Source: Acidimicrobiaceae bacterium
Lineage (GTDB): Bacteria > Actinomycetota > Acidimicrobiia > Acidimicrobiales > Ilumatobacteraceae
Direction of reading: 5' to 3'
Assembly: GCA_947487095.1 (NCBI GenBank)
Contig: CANKVI010000018.1
Coordinates: 1-13,510 of the forward strand
Length of the DNA stretch: 13,510 bases
In this document: in pieces, positions 1-6,871 of the stretch
How positions within the stretch are numbered: position 1 is the first letter of the stretch
How the letters are laid out: each line of letters starts with the position of its first letter
Translations under genes and position numbers: made by a program
Notes under the pieces: model-generated
The model's database searches: none
The model's input: the letters and a program-made list of their open reading frames with translations, nothing else
What the model was told of the DNA's origin: nothing

Positions 1-432
1 GGTAAGCGAAGCCAGTGGGACGACGACGATTCACTACGCCCACTTGTTGCTGAAGGCATTCGTCAAGCAGGGGTCATAGCCGAATCCATTGCGCCACTTC
101 AGCCAACCGCGCTGTTTTCAAGCCCTTTTGTGCGCTGCATGCAAACCCTTGAGCCGCTGAGCAGAACAACTGGACTTCAGGTTTCACCACACGAATTACT
201 TGCAGAGGGTGTTGACTTCATTCGCACTGTCGAGTGGATGCACACGCTTGCTGACGGTGCAGTGATGTGTAGTCACGGTGACGTAATCCCAGAAGTAATT
301 GATGCACTTGAGCGACGCGGAATGGAAGTGAGCGGTTTTCGCGAATCGCGCAAAGGTTCAGTGTGGATTCTTGATCGCCTTGATGGCGAGTTCACTGGCG
401 GTCATGCATGGCCACCGCCACGCTTCGAATAA
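1..432 (+). CDS. SixA-like histidine phosphatase (5' truncated)
   Basis: An open frame enters from the left edge and ends at TAA 430-432, giving 143 residues without the start. The visible part matches the phosphohistidine phosphatase SixA branch of the histidine phosphatase superfamily: a QWDDDDSLRPL segment (fragment residues 6-16), the SSPFVRCMQTLEPL segment (about 40-53), and CSHGDVIPEVIDAL, whose His (about 92) is the second catalytic histidine. The RHG motif with the phosphorylated histidine lies off the left edge. The family removes phosphate from phosphohistidine or small phosphoesters in the cytoplasm, and the substrate cannot be read from sequence. The gene converges on ccmI with one base between the stop codons, so it is not part of that operon. 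Family assignment is good; precise function is open. Confidence 0.85.
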   Translation, partial: GKRSQWDDDDSLRPLVAEGIRQAGVIAESIAPLQPTALFSSPFVRCMQTLEPLSRTTGLQVSPHELLAEGVDFIRTVEWMHTLADGAVMCSHGDVIPEVIDALERRGMEVSGFRESRKGSVWILDRLDGEFTGGHAWPPPRFE

Positions 433-433
433 C

Positions 434-1162
434 TCAGCCCGCGAGCGCTGCGTTGACTTCTTCAATAATTGAAGAAACAAACCCCATCACTTCTGCAGGT
501 GGGTTTGAGGCAGCACAAATATCTAATTGTTCTTTTGCACCTACCGCATCGGCCGCTAATCGGAACCGCACAATTCCCAAGAAGCAGTGTGCGTCTGGGT
601 ATTTGGGGTCGACCTGAATCGCACGTTCAAGACCCTGCGTTGCAGCGGCAAGGGCAACAATCTTGATGTCGTCTGCTGCATCCCGCGCAATCAGTGCGAT
701 TAACCATGACCGATAGGTCAGTGCTTCAACATTGTCTGGGTCAAGTTTCACCACGTCGTTGTATAACTCGATCGCCTGTTGAGGGTCACTGAAATTGATT
801 GCACGCGCTTGTGACAACAACGATGCTGTTGAGTTTTCGATTCCACCAGTACTGGTTTGCCCAGGCAAACGTTGACCCGACTGAGTTGCCACTAGCCAAC
901 CTGCCAAACACGCAAATGCAACAATCGCAAATGACACCACAATGGCTTTTGCACGAGACTTCGGTGCACGTCGATTCAGAGTTGACTGCCCTGCTTCTAT
1001 TGCTTTCAACACATCGGCTGCTCGTTGTGTATAGCCAGACTTCAATGTTGCGTAATCCTCATCATCAATGTCGCCTGCCGACCGCTCTCGCTCAACATCG
1101 CGCAAAGAATCGAGGAGAAAGTTTCGCTCTTCTTCGAGGCGTGTTAGTTCATCTGGGTTCAT
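434..1162 (-). CDS. ccmI: CcmI/CycH-like TPR protein of cytochrome c maturation
   Basis: This 242-residue protein is last in the ccm operon. Residues 1-58 are charged and probably coiled coil, with the ERERSAGDIDDEDYATLKSG stretch typical of the N-terminal part of CcmI-like proteins. One membrane segment spans about 73-93. After a Ser/Thr/Gly-rich linker, residues about 112-220 hold tetratricopeptide-like helices (for example QQAIELYNDVVKLDPDN and GLERAIQVDPKYPDAHCFLG). CcmI normally binds the C-terminus of apocytochrome c and presents it to the CcmFH heme ligation complex, with its TPR domain outside the membrane. ATG at 1162 lies 6 bp after the ccmH stop. The order of membrane segment and TPR region and the operon position support the call. 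Alone, the TPR part would be generic. Confidence 0.82.
   Translation of the reverse strand: MNPDELTRLEEERNFLLDSLRDVERERSAGDIDDEDYATLKSGYTQRAADVLKAIEAGQSTLNRRAPKSRAKAIVVSFAIVAFACLAGWLVATQSGQRLPGQTSTGGIENSTASLLSQARAINFSDPQQAIELYNDVVKLDPDNVEALTYRSWLIALIARDAADDIKIVALAAATQGLERAIQVDPKYPDAHCFLGIVRFRLAADAVGAKEQLDICAASNPPAEVMGFVSSIIEEVNAALAG
458..476. repeat. Perfect 8-bp inverted repeat at convergent gene end
   Basis: TTCTTCAA (458-465) and TTGAAGAA (469-476) are perfect inverted arms around a 3-nt loop. They lie inside the 3' end of ccmI and 26 nt past the stop of the convergent phosphatase gene. The position suits a role in ending transcription. However, the stem is AT-rich and neither strand has a following T-tract, so it is not a classical intrinsic terminator. 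Low confidence that it is functional. Confidence 0.35.
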
Positions 1163-1168
1163 GCCGAA

Positions 1169-1645
1169 CTACCGCTCTTCACGAAGTGCACGTTCCACCA
1201 GTTGCGCATCTTCATCAGAAATTGAGTCACTGCCCACTACTTTCCAGCGACGAAATGCAAAACCCAATGTTCCAACCGCACAGATCAGCACGAACACGGG
1301 AAGTATCCAGATCAACGAATCAAGACCAGTTGAACGCGGAACCAGCAACACGCGACTACCGAATCGAGCTTCGATATAGGCGATGATTTCGTCATCAGAT
1401 CGCTGACCACCAGCAATTTGCCGCGCAACCTCTGCGCGAATGGATTCGGCGCCAGACGCGCGAGACACATACACGCTCTCACCAGAACATGTAGGGCACG
1501 CAAGAACCTTCGTAATGGCATCGATGCGGTCGGCCTGGGTGCGAGGACCAGAATCTCGCGTGCTGCCGAATGCGAGCAACGCAATTGCAGCGAAGATCAA
1601 CAGCAACCATGACCACTTGTTGTGCACAGATTTCGACTTCATCAC
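1169..1645 (-). CDS. ccmH: CcmH apocytochrome thiol-disulfide protein
   Basis: A 158-residue CcmH (CcmL type). An N-terminal signal/anchor helix (about 12-27) is followed by the CcmH domain with the redox pair C50-P-T-C53, then SDDEIIAYIEARFGSRVLL, then a second membrane helix (about 110-130) and a short cytoplasmic tail. CcmH keeps the CxxCH cysteines of apocytochrome c reduced and works with CcmF and CcmI at the outer face of the membrane. The usual LRCxxCQ around the pair reads LACPTCSG here, so the flanking Arg and Gln are changed. The GTG start at 1645 overlaps the ccmG stop as GTGA; the ATG one codon later (1642) is equally possible. A long C-terminal TPR extension, as in E. coli CcmH, is absent because ccmI is a separate gene. 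Confidence 0.9.
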   Translation of the reverse strand: MMKSKSVHNKWSWLLLIFAAIALLAFGSTRDSGPRTQADRIDAITKVLACPTCSGESVYVSRASGAESIRAEVARQIAGGQRSDDEIIAYIEARFGSRVLLVPRSTGLDSLIWILPVFVLICAVGTLGFAFRRWKVVGSDSISDEDAQLVERALREER

Positions 1646-2208
1646 GAACCAAACTGCGTTTTCAGTTGAGCAAGTTGATCATCAAGCAATCCCGGCGTGA
1701 GCATGCCGGCAATTCGTAACCGCACATAACCATTGGGATCAATCACCCAGGTCTCAGGAACTTTTGCTACTCCGAAGGCAACGGAAATGGCTCCGTCCGT
1801 GTCACGAACTTTTTGCCAATCTCCCCCGTTCTTCGCAAAGAATGCACGAACCGAAGCATCGTTGTCGTCATTAATCACGGTGTAGATCTCTGCGGGATTT
1901 GTTGCTTGCAATTCGCGCTCGTTGAATGCAACGAGTTCCGGATGCTCTGCAATGCACGGCACGCACGTTGAGTTAAAGAAGTTGAAAATCACCCAACTTC
2001 CCTTTCTGTTGGCCAACACAAACTCTTCGTCATCCAACGTTGTCGAAACAACCGATGGTGCGGGCTGACCAAGCAGCGGAGAATCTGCTTCGTCTGCTGT
2101 GTTCGGCTCTGCAGTGACCAGTACCCAAAGGAATGCAACCAACAACACACCGACAACCGACGCGATGATTGGTGCAACCTTCTTGCGGGATTCACTCATC
2201 TCGTTCAC
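1642..2208 (-). CDS. ccmG: CcmG/DsbE-like membrane-anchored thioredoxin
   Basis: A 188-residue TlpA/ResA/CcmG-type thioredoxin. One N-terminal membrane anchor (about 11-33) leaves the domain outside the cytoplasm. The active site is NSTC82-V-P-C85, the cis-proline is Pro151 in GVAKVPETWVIDPNG, and the extracytoplasmic CcmG/ResA-type Glu/Asp-rich insert lies around residues 104-120. CcmG supplies electrons to CcmH or directly to apocytochrome c. Its own reductant, normally CcdA or DsbD, is not encoded in this window. The GTG at 2208 overlaps the ccmF stop as GTGA; an in-frame ATG at 2199 would remove three residues. On sequence alone this could be called ResA-like. The position between ccmF and ccmH makes CcmG the better name. 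Confidence 0.9.
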   Translation of the reverse strand: MNEMSESRKKVAPIIASVVGVLLVAFLWVLVTAEPNTADEADSPLLGQPAPSVVSTTLDDEEFVLANRKGSWVIFNFFNSTCVPCIAEHPELVAFNERELQATNPAEIYTVINDDNDASVRAFFAKNGGDWQKVRDTDGAISVAFGVAKVPETWVIDPNGYVRLRIAGMLTPGLLDDQLAQLKTQFGS

Positions 2209-4184
2209 AGCATCACCAAGAGATCGGCTGCAAAGTCATCTTCAGATGTTGGAGAAGTTGGATTACGACGGCGTCGCCCAGGGAACGCAGCAAGCACAGT
2301 TCCAAGCGCCATGAGGCCACCGCCAATCCACAGCCACAACAGCAACGGCTTAATGAACACTTTGATTCGCGCCATGTTTTCATCTTGACGAACAGGTGGC
2401 TCAAGCGTGAGATAGATGTCGTAGGCAAATCCTGTTTTTACCGAAGGAGTTCCAACGTTCATTCCTTGCAAGACGTACTTCGTAATTGCCGGCGCATATG
2501 CCTTACCGCCGTCAATCTTTACTAATGCCTTCACCGCAGTTGCATTATCGGTTTTCACTTCGACAACATCGACAAGTTCAAACGTGTGACCACTAAATGA
2601 TGCGACCTTGCCGGCTTCCAAATTCAATTCTTGGCTGTGAGTGAAACTATTTGAAGCCGCAAGCGCAACGGCGATGATGATGACCCCAATGTGCACGATC
2701 ATTCCACCGTTTGCTCTACCAACTAATCCCCGCAAGCCCTGCCTGCGCGTGGCTAACACAACTTGGCGCAATGCCGAACCAGCAGCAAATCCACCGAGTC
2801 CAAACGTCAATAGTGGTGCTAGCCCCGTTGCACCACTCCACACACTCCCCGCGAGTGCAAGAACACCGCACCACGCTGGCCAGAACAATCGCTTCGACAA
2901 CAGCTCTTGCGACGCCTTGCGCCAAGGTAATACGGGAGCAATGGCCATGATGGTGAGCATCGTGATACCAATTGGAATTGTGAGCCGATCAAAGAACGGT
3001 TCACCTACAACGATGGTTCGAGATTGCAATGCTTCAACGACAAGTGGGAACACTGTTCCAAGCAACACCACGAAAGCAAAGACTGCGAACAGCACATTGT
3101 TAGCAAGGAACGCACCTTCGCGAGACAACGGTGAGTCAATGCTTCCCGGTGAATGCAATCGATCTCCTCGCCAGCCGATAAGCCCAACAGAAACAATGAC
3201 GATCACCGCGAAGAACGCGAGCAGCCACGGACCGATTGCACTTTGACTAAATGCATGCACGCTATTCACTACACCAGAGCGCGTGAGGAAGGTTCCCAAA
3301 ATAGTGAGGCTGAACGTTGCAACAAGAAGCGAAAGGTTCCACACGCGCAACATGCCGCGACGTTCTTGCACCAACACCGAGTGAATGTACGCGGTCGCAG
3401 TAATCCATGGAAGTAACGAAGCGTTTTCAACTGGGTCCCACGCCCACACGCCGCTCCAACCCAACACTTCATAACTCCACCACGAACCAAGAATGATGCC
3501 AATGGTGAGGAATCCCCAAGCGAACAAGGTCCAACGCCGTGTTGCGAGCAACCAACCTTCACCCAACCGCCCAGTGATCAGGGCCGCGATGGCAAACGCG
3601 AATGGAACCGTCATTCCCACGTAGCCCAAATACAACAGAGGTGGATGGAACATGACGAGCAAATGATTCTGCAATAACGGGTTTGGGCCAGGTCCGTCAA
3701 GCACACCTTCAGGACCAACTGCAAATGGGTTTGCTGGACCAAACGAGAGGAGGAAGAAAAACAGTGAAACAATGAACATGACGCCAAGTGCGTACCGCGA
3801 CAACACATCGTCCATTTTTTTGCGTAACCAATACGTGACGCCAAGTGTGTAACCCGCAAGGATCAATACCCACATCAAGATGGATCCTTCAAGCGCGCTC
3901 CACACTGCTGCAAAGTTGTAGACGGCAGGTGTTGAGTAACTTCCCACTTTTTGCACGTACTCAAGCGAGAAGTCGCGAGTAATCATGGCTCGTTCCATGA
4001 CAGCGAATGCACCAAAACTTGCTGCAAAAACCAAAACGGCAAAGCGCGGGATGAGTTTTGCTACCGCTTGGTCGCGTTGGCGAGCACTTGTTATGGCTGC
4101 AATCGCGCCGAATAGCGAACCAATTATGCCAACTAAGAGAAACGCGCGACCAAGCGCACCATTTATCCCGCTAGCAAGGAACAC
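2205..4184 (-). CDS. ccmF: CcmF heme lyase subunit
   Basis: A 659-residue polytopic membrane protein of typical CcmF length. The WWD heme-handling domain is at about 235-260 (GSWWSYEVLGWSGVWAWDP). Candidate heme ligands are H174 or H180 in LLQNHLLVMFHPPLLYLGY, H310 in TRSGVVNSVHAF, and H268 and H498 near the expected b-heme positions. A soluble extracytoplasmic segment (about 515-605) and a final helix (about 611-632) follow, then an Arg-rich cytoplasmic tail. CcmF takes heme from holo-CcmE and attaches it to the CxxCH of apocytochrome c. The apparent start is GTG at 4184, inside ccmE, giving a 22-bp overlap; the conserved N-terminal pattern INGALGRAFLLVG begins at residue 7, which supports a start near here. 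The stop overlaps the ccmG start. Confidence 0.95.
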   Translation of the reverse strand: MFLASGINGALGRAFLLVGIIGSLFGAIAAITSARQRDQAVAKLIPRFAVLVFAASFGAFAVMERAMITRDFSLEYVQKVGSYSTPAVYNFAAVWSALEGSILMWVLILAGYTLGVTYWLRKKMDDVLSRYALGVMFIVSLFFFLLSFGPANPFAVGPEGVLDGPGPNPLLQNHLLVMFHPPLLYLGYVGMTVPFAFAIAALITGRLGEGWLLATRRWTLFAWGFLTIGIILGSWWSYEVLGWSGVWAWDPVENASLLPWITATAYIHSVLVQERRGMLRVWNLSLLVATFSLTILGTFLTRSGVVNSVHAFSQSAIGPWLLAFFAVIVIVSVGLIGWRGDRLHSPGSIDSPLSREGAFLANNVLFAVFAFVVLLGTVFPLVVEALQSRTIVVGEPFFDRLTIPIGITMLTIMAIAPVLPWRKASQELLSKRLFWPAWCGVLALAGSVWSGATGLAPLLTFGLGGFAAGSALRQVVLATRRQGLRGLVGRANGGMIVHIGVIIIAVALAASNSFTHSQELNLEAGKVASFSGHTFELVDVVEVKTDNATAVKALVKIDGGKAYAPAITKYVLQGMNVGTPSVKTGFAYDIYLTLEPPVRQDENMARIKVFIKPLLLWLWIGGGLMALGTVLAAFPGRRRRNPTSPTSEDDFAADLLVML

Positions 4185-4648
4185 TGTTCTGCTTTCGATT
4201 GCGCGAGTCGATCCGGGTTGGCTTCAGAGTATGAATTTGAATGCTTTACTTCAATTCGATTGGCCTCGAAGGTGTCGCCCACCAGCTGACCGTGCGCAAC
4301 TACCGGAATACATTCTTGAAAGATTCCACCGGGATCACCGTTGTATCTCACATTGACGGTTTGGTTATTGAACAAAAGCACAAAAGTGGTGCTCCCAGAG
4401 TCCGACTTCAACGAGTCTTGTTCGACGGTGCCTTGAACTCGAAGCCTGCGGTTTGGTTCGCAACCTTCCCGCTTTCCAATTTCATCAACGTTGCAATAGA
4501 AATCAATTGCCGATGTCAGGAATTGCGAAACAATGAAACCACCGGCCGAAACGACCACAACCAACATGGCCACATATTTCCACTTGCGATTGTGCTTGCG
4601 TGGAGCAAGTGGTGCATTATCTGGTGACGTGCGCGGAGTTAAGTCCAC
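4163..4648 (-). CDS. ccmE: CcmE heme chaperone
   Basis: A 161-residue protein with a basic N-terminus, one membrane anchor (about 25-47) and an extracytoplasmic OB-fold domain (GCEPNRRLRVQGTV, TVNVRYNGDPGGIF, VVAHGQLVGDTFEANRIEV). The heme-binding motif is canonical HxxxY: H136-S-N-S-Y140. CcmE binds heme covalently through this histidine and shuttles it from CcmC to CcmF. Four cysteines (52, 63, 113, 156) are unusual for the family; C52 and C63 flank the VDEIGKREG loop just after the membrane anchor. The GTG at 4648 gives a 10-bp overlap with ccmD upstream, and the 3' end overlaps ccmF. Assignment rests on the domain pattern and the His/Tyr motif and is secure. Confidence 0.93.
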   Translation of the reverse strand: MDLTPRTSPDNAPLAPRKHNRKWKYVAMLVVVVSAGGFIVSQFLTSAIDFYCNVDEIGKREGCEPNRRLRVQGTVEQDSLKSDSGSTTFVLLFNNQTVNVRYNGDPGGIFQECIPVVAHGQLVGDTFEANRIEVKHSNSYSEANPDRLAQSKAEQCSLLAG

Positions 4649-4773
4649 GGTTTGTCCTTGTCGGCAACCGTTCGCGACAGGTTGCGTCCCTGCTTAATGG
4701 TGTACACAACCAAACCAATGATGACGCCAAATGTGATGCCATACGTTGCGATAATGAATCCGGCGTGACTCAT
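4639..4773 (-). CDS. ccmD: CcmD small heme-export subunit
   Basis: This 44-residue frame runs from ATG 4773 to TAA 4639-4641. The protein begins MSHAGFIIATYGITFGVII, has one membrane helix (about residues 6-25) and then a basic tail (KQGRNLSRTVADKDK). This is the expected CcmD pattern: a short N-terminus, one helix and a positively charged cytoplasmic tail. CcmD associates with CcmABC and is needed for release of heme-loaded CcmE. ATGA 4770-4773 couples it to the ccmC stop, and its end overlaps the ccmE start by 10 bp. Position exactly between ccmC and ccmE, as in proteobacterial operons, makes the identification strong despite the length. Confidence 0.9.
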   Translation of the reverse strand: MSHAGFIIATYGITFGVIIGLVVYTIKQGRNLSRTVADKDKPWT

Positions 4774-5516
4774 GCCTGAACCTCTTTTAACCGCTCAGTA
4801 ACCGCAGCGTCGAGCGCATTTATTTGCTGAGCATCTTGCATAGCGATGATGCGCTGACGATGCGACACCAACCAAGCAAACAACACGGTGAATCCGAAAA
4901 CGCCAAACAGCAACGTAAACAACATGAGTCCATCCATCTTGATGTCACCATCTGGGCTCAGCACCGTTGCACGTTGATGCAGCGAACGCCAGAGAACCAC
5001 GCTGAAGTGCACCAATGGAATTTCAAGCACAGCAAGCAATGCAATGACAGAGGATCGACGAGCACGTTGCTCTGCTGTTCCGCCTAATCCACGCACCGCC
5101 AAGTAACCAAGGTAAGTAACAAATAAAAATGCAGTGGTTGTGAGTCGAGGGTCCCACACCCAAAACGTTCCCCATGTAATGCGTCCCCACAGACTTCCGC
5201 TGAGCAATGTCATTGCCATGAACAACACACCAACTTCGGCTGACGCGCCAGCAACGCGATCAAAGCCCATGGAATGTTTCTTGCCGATCAACCAACACGC
5301 CGATGCAATGCCCGTGACGATGAACGCCAAATACGCAACCCAAGCAGTGGGTACGTGGACATACATAATGCGTACAGCGTCGCCCTGAACGGCATCCTCT
5401 GGAGTGAAAAACAATCCACCAAGAAATACCCAACCGAGCGCGATAACGGCCATCAACCCATACATCCGAGTGGTTGGCGTGCCAACTCCTTTGAACGATT
5501 GCGTCTCAGAACTCAT
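4770..5516 (-). CDS. ccmC: CcmC heme transfer protein
   Basis: A 248-residue protein with about six membrane helices. The tryptophan-rich WWD motif reads WGTFWVWDPRLTT (115-127), with Phe in place of the second Trp of the common WGTWW form. Likely axial heme histidines are H54 in MYVHVPTAW and H170 or H180 in LVHFSVVLWRSLHQ, each in an outer loop on either side of the WWD motif. CcmC places heme on CcmE. The ATG at 5516 has a good ribosome binding site (AAGGA, 5525-5529 on the opposite strand, 8-nt spacer). It is the one internal operon gene preceded by a real gap (15 bp). A charged C-terminal extension (about 218-248) is cytoplasmic. Confidence 0.94.
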   Translation of the reverse strand: MSSETQSFKGVGTPTTRMYGLMAVIALGWVFLGGLFFTPEDAVQGDAVRIMYVHVPTAWVAYLAFIVTGIASACWLIGKKHSMGFDRVAGASAEVGVLFMAMTLLSGSLWGRITWGTFWVWDPRLTTTAFLFVTYLGYLAVRGLGGTAEQRARRSSVIALLAVLEIPLVHFSVVLWRSLHQRATVLSPDGDIKMDGLMLFTLLFGVFGFTVLFAWLVSHRQRIIAMQDAQQINALDAAVTERLKEVQA

Positions 5517-5524
5517 ATGTATTG

Positions 5525-5529
5525 TCCTT
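5525..5529 (-). promoter_or_regulatory. Ribosome binding site of ccmC
   Basis: AAGGA on the minus strand, 8 nt before ATG 5516, lies in the 15-bp gap after ccmB. It is the clearest Shine-Dalgarno site inside the ccm operon; most other internal starts rely on overlap with the previous gene. Confidence 0.65.
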
Positions 5530-5531
5530 CA

Positions 5532-6221
5532 TCATTCCTCAATTAGCGAGCTAAATGACAACAGGCCACCTAACCCAAACACCGCTGCGAACACCGCAAG
5601 TACTGCTACCCACGGCCAACCTTCACCAACGGTGAGGCCACCACTTCTGAATGCCGATTCGGTTGCCCGAGTTGCACAGATCAGAACAGGAGCAACCACC
5701 GGAAGCAAGAGCAATGGAAGCAACGTTTCACGGCCACGAGCACCTGCAGTCAAACCTCCGTACAGAGTACCTACGAAGGCCAAACCGGCCGTAGCGCACA
5801 ATACGCAAGTGACCAATAGCACTAGTCCTGATCCATTCACATTCACGCGATACAACACAATTGCTGCAATAAACAGCATTGATTCCAGAACGAGCAATTG
5901 CACAAATAGCGCGACTGCCTTGCCAATAAATATGCCTTGCGGATTCACACCTGCAACTCGCAGAGAATCCAGTGCCCCGTCGTATGTCTCCACTGCAAAA
6001 GTTCGCTGCACCAAAATGAACAACGAGAACAGCGTCGCTAACCAGACCAACCCGCCGGCAACTCGCTGCAACACATCGTCGTTGTCGAGCGCAAATGCAA
6101 ACATGATCATGACGAGGCCAGAAAATGGCAGAACTTGATTGGTGACTACCCTCGAGCGCAACTCAATGCGCAAATCTTTCGCTGCGACTGCACGCGCAAT
6201 ACGGCTGGTTGACATACTCAT
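5532..6221 (-). CDS. ccmB: CcmB heme exporter membrane subunit
   Basis: A 229-residue protein with about six hydrophobic segments and the CcmB N-terminus: a cytoplasmic stretch rich in charged residues (AVAAKDLRIELRSR, about 11-24), then the first helix. Conserved CcmB features include VQRTFAVETYDGALDSLR (71-88), the cytoplasmic loop after helix 2, and GRETLLPLLLLPVVAPVL near residues 163-180. CcmB pairs with the CcmA ATPase as an ABC-type complex that drives release of holo-CcmE from CcmC. ATG 6221 overlaps the ccmA stop as ATGA (6218-6221). The length is close to the usual 220 residues. Confidence is high because of the motif pattern and the neighbours on both sides. Confidence 0.93.
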   Translation of the reverse strand: MSMSTSRIARAVAAKDLRIELRSRVVTNQVLPFSGLVMIMFAFALDNDDVLQRVAGGLVWLATLFSLFILVQRTFAVETYDGALDSLRVAGVNPQGIFIGKAVALFVQLLVLESMLFIAAIVLYRVNVNGSGLVLLVTCVLCATAGLAFVGTLYGGLTAGARGRETLLPLLLLPVVAPVLICATRATESAFRSGGLTVGEGWPWVAVLAVFAAVFGLGGLLSFSSLIEE

Positions 6222-6871
6222 TGTGAGTCGCGCACCTGACCAGCAACGAGCGCAATTGTTCGCGTGGCAAGTTGTTGCGCCCGCTCAATCTCGTGTGATG
6301 CAACAACAATGGTTGCTCCCGACGCAGCCGCTTCCTTCACAATGCGATCAATTTCATCGCGACCCTTCGCGTCAAGCCCCGCATGCGGTTCATCAAGCAG
6401 CCACAGCTCTGCACGACGCACCACTAAACAAGCCAATGCGCAACGGCGCTTTTGACCGGCCGACAATTCAGAAACTCTGCGACCCGCCAACTTTCCGTCA
6501 ATAGCCATTCGCTCCATCGCAGAATTTCGTTCTTCTACTGAAGCACCGACAACCGTTGACCAGAAGGCCACGTTTTCCGCGATAGTGAGTTCTCCAAACA
6601 AACCGTTTTGATGGCCAAGCAAACCAACACGCTCACGAACCGACTCGCGGTCGACCGTTAAGTCGTAACCCAATACATTCGCCGTGCCACGAATAACTGG
6701 CATCAACCCGGCACATGCGCGCAACAAGGTTGACTTGCCCGCACCGTTCGGACCCTGCAGCAACACAATTTCATTTCTCTCAACACGTAACGTGACGCCC
6801 GCCAACGCGGGATACCCGTTGTACACAACGACCGCATCGACGAAATTGATTACCGAATCGGTTGACATCAC
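6218..6871 (-). CDS. ccmA: CcmA ABC-transporter ATPase
   Basis: A 217-residue ABC ATPase without membrane segments. Walker A is GPNGAGKST (40-48), the Q-loop Gln is Q88 in GLLGHQNGLFGELT, the signature is LSAGQKRR (136-143), Walker B is LWLLDEP (156-162) and the switch histidine is H193 in ASHE. The small size and the LSAGQKRR signature are typical of CcmA. The protein powers CcmB. The GTG at 6871 overlaps the crotonase stop as GTGA (6868-6871); the ATG right after it (6868) would give TGATG. Either start implies translational coupling to the crotonase gene. No key catalytic residue is missing. Confidence 0.95.
   Translation of the reverse strand: MMSTDSVINFVDAVVVYNGYPALAGVTLRVERNEIVLLQGPNGAGKSTLLRACAGLMPVIRGTANVLGYDLTVDRESVRERVGLLGHQNGLFGELTIAENVAFWSTVVGASVEERNSAMERMAIDGKLAGRRVSELSAGQKRRCALACLVVRRAELWLLDEPHAGLDAKGRDEIDRIVKEAAASGATIVVASHEIERAQQLATRTIALVAGQVRDSQ

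Noticed and set aside
799..1386. A 195-codon open frame opposite ccmI and ccmH
   Set aside because: No domain is seen, and it crosses the junction of two well-supported genes.
2641..3246. A 201-codon open frame on the plus strand opposite ccmF
   Set aside because: It is the antisense shadow of a membrane protein gene, with biased composition and no family match, while ccmF is intact.
5404..6138. A 244-codon open frame on the plus strand opposite ccmB and the start of ccmC
   Set aside because: Its product is low-complexity and rich in Asn, Thr, Pro and Ser, as expected for the antisense of hydrophobic membrane codons. It has no recognisable domain, and ccmB on the other strand is well supported.
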